Source: a virus
Virus record (IMG/VR): IMGVR_UViG_3300012984_000014
Coordinates: 1 to 64,000 of that record
Reading direction: 5' to 3' (one strand)
DNA length: 64,000 bases
The notes under the pieces are model-generated. The model worked only from the letters and a program-made list of their open reading frames with translations. It was not told the origin of the DNA and made no database searches. The position numbers and the translations under genes were made by a program. Positions 59,946 to 64,000 of the stretch are shown piece after piece (the first letter of the stretch is position 1; each line of letters starts with the position of its first letter).

Positions 59946-61049
59946 ATGGCGGCGGCAAAAAAGCCCGCCCCGAAGACTGCCGGACTCGCCAAGAAAGCGG
60001 CTCCGGCAGTTCCTTCTTCGGATGGGCGCATCGTGAAACCAAACATCCGTGAGCTGCTAGAGGGCATGCGGAAGTCCATCGGCGAGGAGAACGTGCTGCT
60101 GCTCGGCGGTGGCGCGGAGGCGCTCAAGATCAAGGGCGTGATCTCCACTCGTGCGCCCGAGGTGGACGAGGCCATTGGACGTGGCGGGATACCTCTTGGA
60201 AGGATCTCGATCATACACGGCGGCGAGGGCTCCGGGAAGACGACTCTGTGCTTGCAAACCGTTGCCGAGTGCCAATATCAGGGCGGAGCCGGCGCGTATT
60301 ACGACACAGAACACAAGTTGGATCCGGACTACGCCCAAGCGCTCGGAGTGGATAGCGACAACCTGATCATCGTGCGTCCGGAGACGTTGGAAGGGTTCTT
60401 TGACTCTTCGCATTCGTTCATGGATCTGGTGATTGCACAGCGAAAGGAGACGGGCATCTGGGCGCCATGCATCATGGTCCTGGATTCCATCAATTCAACG
60501 ATGGCCAAGTGCGTGGTCGAAGGCGACGCGGGCGATCAGCAATACGCGCCGGAGGCGCGCATCTGGTCCAAGCAACTCTCCGACCTGAACCGGCGGATCT
60601 CGCAAGAGTCCGTCGCGCTCGTCCTAATCAGTCAGGTCCGCAAGAAGATCGGCATTCAGTTCGGCGACCCGGACGAGATTGCCGGCGGACAAGGTCCGAG
60701 GTTCTACGCCTCCCTGATCATGAAGGTGACCAGGACGGGCTCGGAGGTAGTCGACGGCGAGAAGACGGCCAACAAGACGCAGGTGGAGTGCAAGAAGAAC
60801 CAGATCAGCCCTCCGTTCAAGAAGGCCCAAGTGCTGATCAAGTATGGAAAGGGCGTGGACTTCGCGCGCTCTCTTCTGAAAGTCGCCACCACGGCCGGCA
60901 TCGTCGTGAAGACTGGGAACACGTACACGCTCGACGGCGAGAACATTGGCGTTGGCGAGGGTGCAGCGACCAAGTGGTTGCGAAAAAACACAGAGGCGCG
61001 CGCGCGCCTCAACAAGCAATGGCGTGAGTCGAAGGGCTGGCCGGTATGA
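59946..61049 (+). CDS. RecA/UvsX-family recombinase
   Basis: A 367-residue protein. The N-terminal 25 residues are Lys/Ala/Pro-rich. The core has IHGGEGSGKTTLCLQTVAEC (Walker A), AYYDTEHKLDPDYAQALGV with the catalytic E, PCIMVLDSINSTMAK (Walker B), ALVLISQVRKKIG, and FGDPDEIAGGQGPRFYAS (L2-region/Asn). Length is typical of bacterial RecA rather than UvsX (about 390). It performs strand exchange with SSB, the putative mediator and the SbcCD-like nuclease next to it. The stop overlaps the next start (ATGA). Confidence 0.85.
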   Translation: MAAAKKPAPKTAGLAKKAAPAVPSSDGRIVKPNIRELLEGMRKSIGEENVLLLGGGAEALKIKGVISTRAPEVDEAIGRGGIPLGRISIIHGGEGSGKTTLCLQTVAECQYQGGAGAYYDTEHKLDPDYAQALGVDSDNLIIVRPETLEGFFDSSHSFMDLVIAQRKETGIWAPCIMVLDSINSTMAKCVVEGDAGDQQYAPEARIWSKQLSDLNRRISQESVALVLISQVRKKIGIQFGDPDEIAGGQGPRFYASLIMKVTRTGSEVVDGEKTANKTQVECKKNQISPPFKKAQVLIKYGKGVDFARSLLKVATTAGIVVKTGNTYTLDGENIGVGEGAATKWLRKNTEARARLNKQWRESKGWPV

Positions 61050-61246
61050 AGGCCAAGCATTGGTACGCGCCTGCTGGCGATGCTTGGCGTAATGATGCAG
61101 GTGTCCTCGTGAGTGATCACGGAGGCAATCAGTGGCTAAGAGTACACAGTTTCCAGTTGGAAAGGGAGGCCACGCTTGGTGATGTAAGGAAGGCTGCGGC
61201 TGCTCTTGGATTCGAGTTGGTAAAAGTAGGGAAGAAACAGGCATGA
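61046..61246 (+). CDS. Hypothetical small protein
   Basis: A 66-residue protein between recA and the sbcD-like gene, coupled at both ends by ATGA overlaps. It shows strands WYAPAGDAWRNDAGVLVSDH and a final helix ATLGDVRKAAAALGFELVK. I do not recognise a family. Its fixed place in the recombination block suggests it modulates RecA or the nuclease, but no direct evidence shows that. Confidence 0.45.
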   Translation: MKAKHWYAPAGDAWRNDAGVLVSDHGGNQWLRVHSFQLEREATLGDVRKAAAALGFELVKVGKKQA

Positions 61247-62376
61247 AGACGTTTCGCGGGACGATGATCAGTGATATTCATATGAGTAATCGGCTCATGG
61301 GCGCGCGCCCCGGACCGAACGGCGTGACGGACCGACTCCAGGACCAAATCGGCCTCTGGAAGAGGGTCCAAGAGTCGGCCCGCGAACACGGCTCCAAGGA
61401 CATCTTCATCCTTGGGGACCTATTTGACAAGTCGCTCGTGGACGCTATCACGCTGACGGCGACCGTCCGCGCGTTAGCAGAAGCGAGCGACATCACGCAC
61501 TGGATCCTCCCCGGGAATCACGACGCTGTGAACACCCGGGGAGGGCGCTTCACGGTCGAAGCCTTCGGCGAGATGGGCAACGACCGGATCCGCTACATGA
61601 AGACCGGCGAGCGCTACGGCTTCGGCGCGGGAGACTGGTGTGGATTCTGGCCATTGGAGTATGGCGACCAGGATCGATCGCGGGAGGCGTTGGAAGAGAT
61701 AAAGTTCAAGGCCAAATCCAAGAAGGAGCCTTGGGGGCAAGAGAACCTGCTGCTTCACCACAGTATCGTCGGTTGCAAGTTCGCCGATTGGGTTTGTGAC
61801 GACGGATTGGAAGCTGCCGAGGTATGCGATGGATTCGATTGGGTATACAGCGGCCACTTTCATGACACCCAGGAATTCGGCCACCGTGGAATGTATCTCG
61901 GAGCTCCGATGCACCATCGCTTCGAGGATGCGGGGCGTCCGGCAGGTTTCTGGAACATGACTTGGGACAGCAAGGGCGGCTGCTTGAAGGACTTCATGGA
62001 CGGTGCTTGCCCGCGGTTCCACGAAACAGAAGGCATTCTGGAAGATGTTCCGACCGGAGCCAATCTGGGCGACTACATCCGGCTCAACGTGACAGCGACG
62101 ACGGCCGGTTGGGAGGACGTCAAGGCGGACGTTCGGGCGCGTGTCGAGGCTTGGAATAAGGCCGGCTACCGCGCGAGCTTCAAGCACAAGCCGGTCTACC
62201 ACCATTCACGTCGCATCTCGGCGACGGAAGCGAAGAAGACAGGCGGGATGAGCGTGGAAGCGATGATGTCGGCATACGTGGAGTCGCCAGACGTCGACAC
62301 GACCGGGCTGGACCTCGCGCGGCTCCGTCGGATCGGGCGCGAAGCGCTCGAAGCCGCGAAAGCGAAGGTGCTGTGA
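61243..62376 (+). CDS. sbcD: SbcD/gp47-like nuclease subunit
   Basis: A 377-residue protein from ATG 61243. Metallophosphoesterase motifs are in order: MISDIHMSN (D-x-H), IFILGDLFDKS (GD-x-x-D), HWILPGNHDAVN (GNHD), LLLHHSIVG (H) and VYSGHFHDTQEF (GH-x-H). These coordinate two Mn ions. Residues 280-377 fit the C-terminal capping helices that bind SbcC. Mre11-type nucleases process DNA ends for RecA. The next gene, SbcC-like, starts at the last base of its stop (TGATG). Confidence 0.85.
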   Translation: MKTFRGTMISDIHMSNRLMGARPGPNGVTDRLQDQIGLWKRVQESAREHGSKDIFILGDLFDKSLVDAITLTATVRALAEASDITHWILPGNHDAVNTRGGRFTVEAFGEMGNDRIRYMKTGERYGFGAGDWCGFWPLEYGDQDRSREALEEIKFKAKSKKEPWGQENLLLHHSIVGCKFADWVCDDGLEAAEVCDGFDWVYSGHFHDTQEFGHRGMYLGAPMHHRFEDAGRPAGFWNMTWDSKGGCLKDFMDGACPRFHETEGILEDVPTGANLGDYIRLNVTATTAGWEDVKADVRARVEAWNKAGYRASFKHKPVYHHSRRISATEAKKTGGMSVEAMMSAYVESPDVDTTGLDLARLRRIGREALEAAKAKVL

Positions 62377-64000
62377 TGGGGCTCATCAGCATTGAGGCCG
62401 AGGACTTCTGCAGCTATCAGACGCTGAAGCTCAAGCTTCGAAAACGTGGCCTCGTTTGGATCGGCGGCGAGAACGAAGACACAGCGGCCGCCGCGTCGAA
62501 CGGTTCCGGGAAGACCACGCTGTTCAAGGCTGTAAGTTGGGGAACGTACGGCAAGACCGTGGACGAGCGCGACGGCGATCAAGTGATCCGCTTCGGCCAG
62601 AAGTGCGCCAAAGTGACCTGTCGCTACACGGACGGTTACGTGTCTCTTCGCGAGCGTCGCAAGGGCAGCCCGAAGCTGTTTCTATGGAAGGGCGAGGAGG
62701 AGATCAAGGGCTCGAAGGAGGAGCTTCAGGCTCGCATCGACGCGCTGATGGGACAGGACTGGCAGACGTTCAGGAACGTCTCGCTGTATGGCCAGCGGGA
62801 CAACAAGCGCTTCATCCACCCCGAGACGAGCGACAAGGAGCGCAAGGACGTCCTCCACCGCATACTCCGGACGGGCATCTATTCGGTGGCGCACAAATGG
62901 GTCCAGGAGGAGGCGCTGAAGCTCAAGCGGGCCGCGGACGCGCTGCAGGTCGAAGTCGACAAGGCGATGGCGCGCCTGGAAGAGTACGACCTGGAAGACC
63001 TGGAGCGTCAGCGCGACGAATGGGAAGAGTCACGGAAGCGCCGCGTCAACGCGCAGAAGACGACCGCGCGCGGCTTCGTCGATGCTGCCAAGGAAACGCT
63101 CAAGGAGGCAGGCGACCTCCCGGCGTTGGAGACTCGGCTGGCAGGATTGCTCGCCAAGCAGCCTGCTGTCAAAGCGTTGCAGGGCGAGCTGGAGGCGCTA
63201 GAGACGGCCGATGAGGAGATCGGCGACCGCCTCGCGGCCGCTCACACCAAGTCCGTAGCAGCGGCGGCGAGCCTCCAAGCCCTGGAGAAGCAGCGCGCCA
63301 AGCTCGAAACCGAGGACGGCACCTGCCCGCTCTGCTCGGGCGACATGACGGCGGGCTCCGCGGCGGAGCACGTGGCCGAGCTGGACGCACAGCTTGAAAA
63401 GGACCGGAAGGCCCTGAAGAAGCTTCAGGCCGCGGAGTCGATGATCGCGACCGAATCGAGGGCGCACGGCGACGCGATGACCACCAAGCGCGCCGCGCTG
63501 AAGCGCCTCCGCGCGGATTTGGAAGACCTCTCCGATGCCCAGGCGGCCGTCAACGACGCCAAGCGCGCGTCCGAGCGCGCTGCCGAACAGAAGGCCCAGG
63601 CGCGCGCCGCGCTCGACCTGGCAAAGGAGATCGCGGCCGAAGTCAATCCGCTCACGGAGCAGATGGAGCGCGCGCGGGAGCGCTCCAAGAAGGCGATCGA
63701 GGCGCGCGACGCGGCCAAGCTGTCGCTCGGAGTCACGGCGGAGGAGCGGGCGCACTACGAGTTCTGGACCAAGGGCTTCAGCCCCTCGGGCTGCCCGTCG
63801 TTCTCGCTTGACGCCGTGATGCCGTCGCTCACCGAGCGCACCAACTACTACCTCGAAACGCTCGCCGACGGGGACATCACGATGAACTTCAGCACCCAGC
63901 GCGAGCTGAAGAGCGCCAAGGGCGAATTCCGCGACGAGATTGGAATGGAATGGGAGATAGAGGGCGTTCCCGGACACGAGCCGAGCGGAGGCCAGTGGAA
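62376..64000 (+). CDS. sbcC: SbcC/gp46/Rad50-like ATPase, C-terminal part outside window
   Basis: From ATG 62376 the frame is open to the right edge, giving at least 541 residues. The N-terminus has LISIEAEDFCSYQTLKLK and, near residue 45, NGSGKTTLFKAVSWGTYGK (Walker A). A coiled-coil of Glu/Arg/Ala repeats runs from about 170 to 450, with CPLC near residue 319, the CxxC zinc hook of Rad50. The final residues visible include HEPSGGQW, the ABC signature, so Walker B lies just beyond the window. It is short compared with bacterial SbcC, like T4 gp46. Its partner is 61243-62376. Confidence 0.85.
   Translation, partial: MGLISIEAEDFCSYQTLKLKLRKRGLVWIGGENEDTAAAASNGSGKTTLFKAVSWGTYGKTVDERDGDQVIRFGQKCAKVTCRYTDGYVSLRERRKGSPKLFLWKGEEEIKGSKEELQARIDALMGQDWQTFRNVSLYGQRDNKRFIHPETSDKERKDVLHRILRTGIYSVAHKWVQEEALKLKRAADALQVEVDKAMARLEEYDLEDLERQRDEWEESRKRRVNAQKTTARGFVDAAKETLKEAGDLPALETRLAGLLAKQPAVKALQGELEALETADEEIGDRLAAAHTKSVAAAASLQALEKQRAKLETEDGTCPLCSGDMTAGSAAEHVAELDAQLEKDRKALKKLQAAESMIATESRAHGDAMTTKRAALKRLRADLEDLSDAQAAVNDAKRASERAAEQKAQARAALDLAKEIAAEVNPLTEQMERARERSKKAIEARDAAKLSLGVTAEERAHYEFWTKGFSPSGCPSFSLDAVMPSLTERTNYYLETLADGDITMNFSTQRELKSAKGEFRDEIGMEWEIEGVPGHEPSGGQW

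Overview
The window is a contiguous stretch of a large, GC-rich, contractile-tailed (myovirus-type) bacteriophage genome. Every gene I can support is on the + strand. Genes are packed tightly, often with ATGA, TGATG or TTGA stop/start overlaps. I see no tRNA, rRNA, CRISPR array, integrase or insertion sequence. The host is not stated by the sequence. The GC-richness and a small exported protein with an Asp-Ala-Gly/Pro-rich linker of the kind common in Myxococcota make a deltaproteobacterial or myxobacterial host a reasonable but weak guess.

Layout. 1-12946 is the head and neck module: the 3' end of the major capsid gene, an acidic-tailed accessory protein, small Cys-rich proteins, an endolysin-like protein, a glycosidase-like protein, a 20-residue-repeat protein, a head-tail adaptor fused to a BppU-like domain, and neck proteins, one with a histone-like tail. 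12964-29089 is the tail: sheath, tube, a chaperone pair joined by a -1 frameshift site, tape measure, LysM/tube-like protein, hub, spike, a Leu-Pro repeat protein, gp25, gpJ and gpI. 29086-34127 holds fibres and a beta-helix tailspike. 34133-35549 holds two exported small proteins and a putative zincin.

From 35589 the genes turn to DNA metabolism: a UvsW-like helicase, a non-coding region of about 336 bp rich in hairpins and ending in a terminator, a winged-helix protein, a candidate replication initiator with a G-tract mirror repeat inside its gene, a DnaC-like loader, DnaB helicase, a DNA methyltransferase and a Toprim primase. Next come a CobS/CobT-like AAA+/VWA pair, a sigma factor and a tightly coupled nucleotide cassette: FAD oxidoreductase, MazG-HAD fusion, class-III aminotransferase, divergent ThyX, a membrane peptide and a thymidylate-kinase-like enzyme. 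This cassette runs straight into a DnaE-type polymerase, an HU protein with an H1-like tail, a UvsY-like mediator candidate, an SSB with a charge-patterned tail, RecA, SbcD and the start of SbcC.

The most interesting possibility is that 48341-53373 makes a modified pyrimidine deoxynucleotide for the phage's own DnaE replisome. The MazG-HAD fusion would deplete a canonical nucleotide, the ThyX/FAD/PLP enzymes would build the substituent, and the kinase would return the product to the triphosphate pool. This is inference from gene content and coupling. The hairpin array at 37160-37425 and the mirror repeat at 38039-38084 are the main unexplained nucleic-acid structures.
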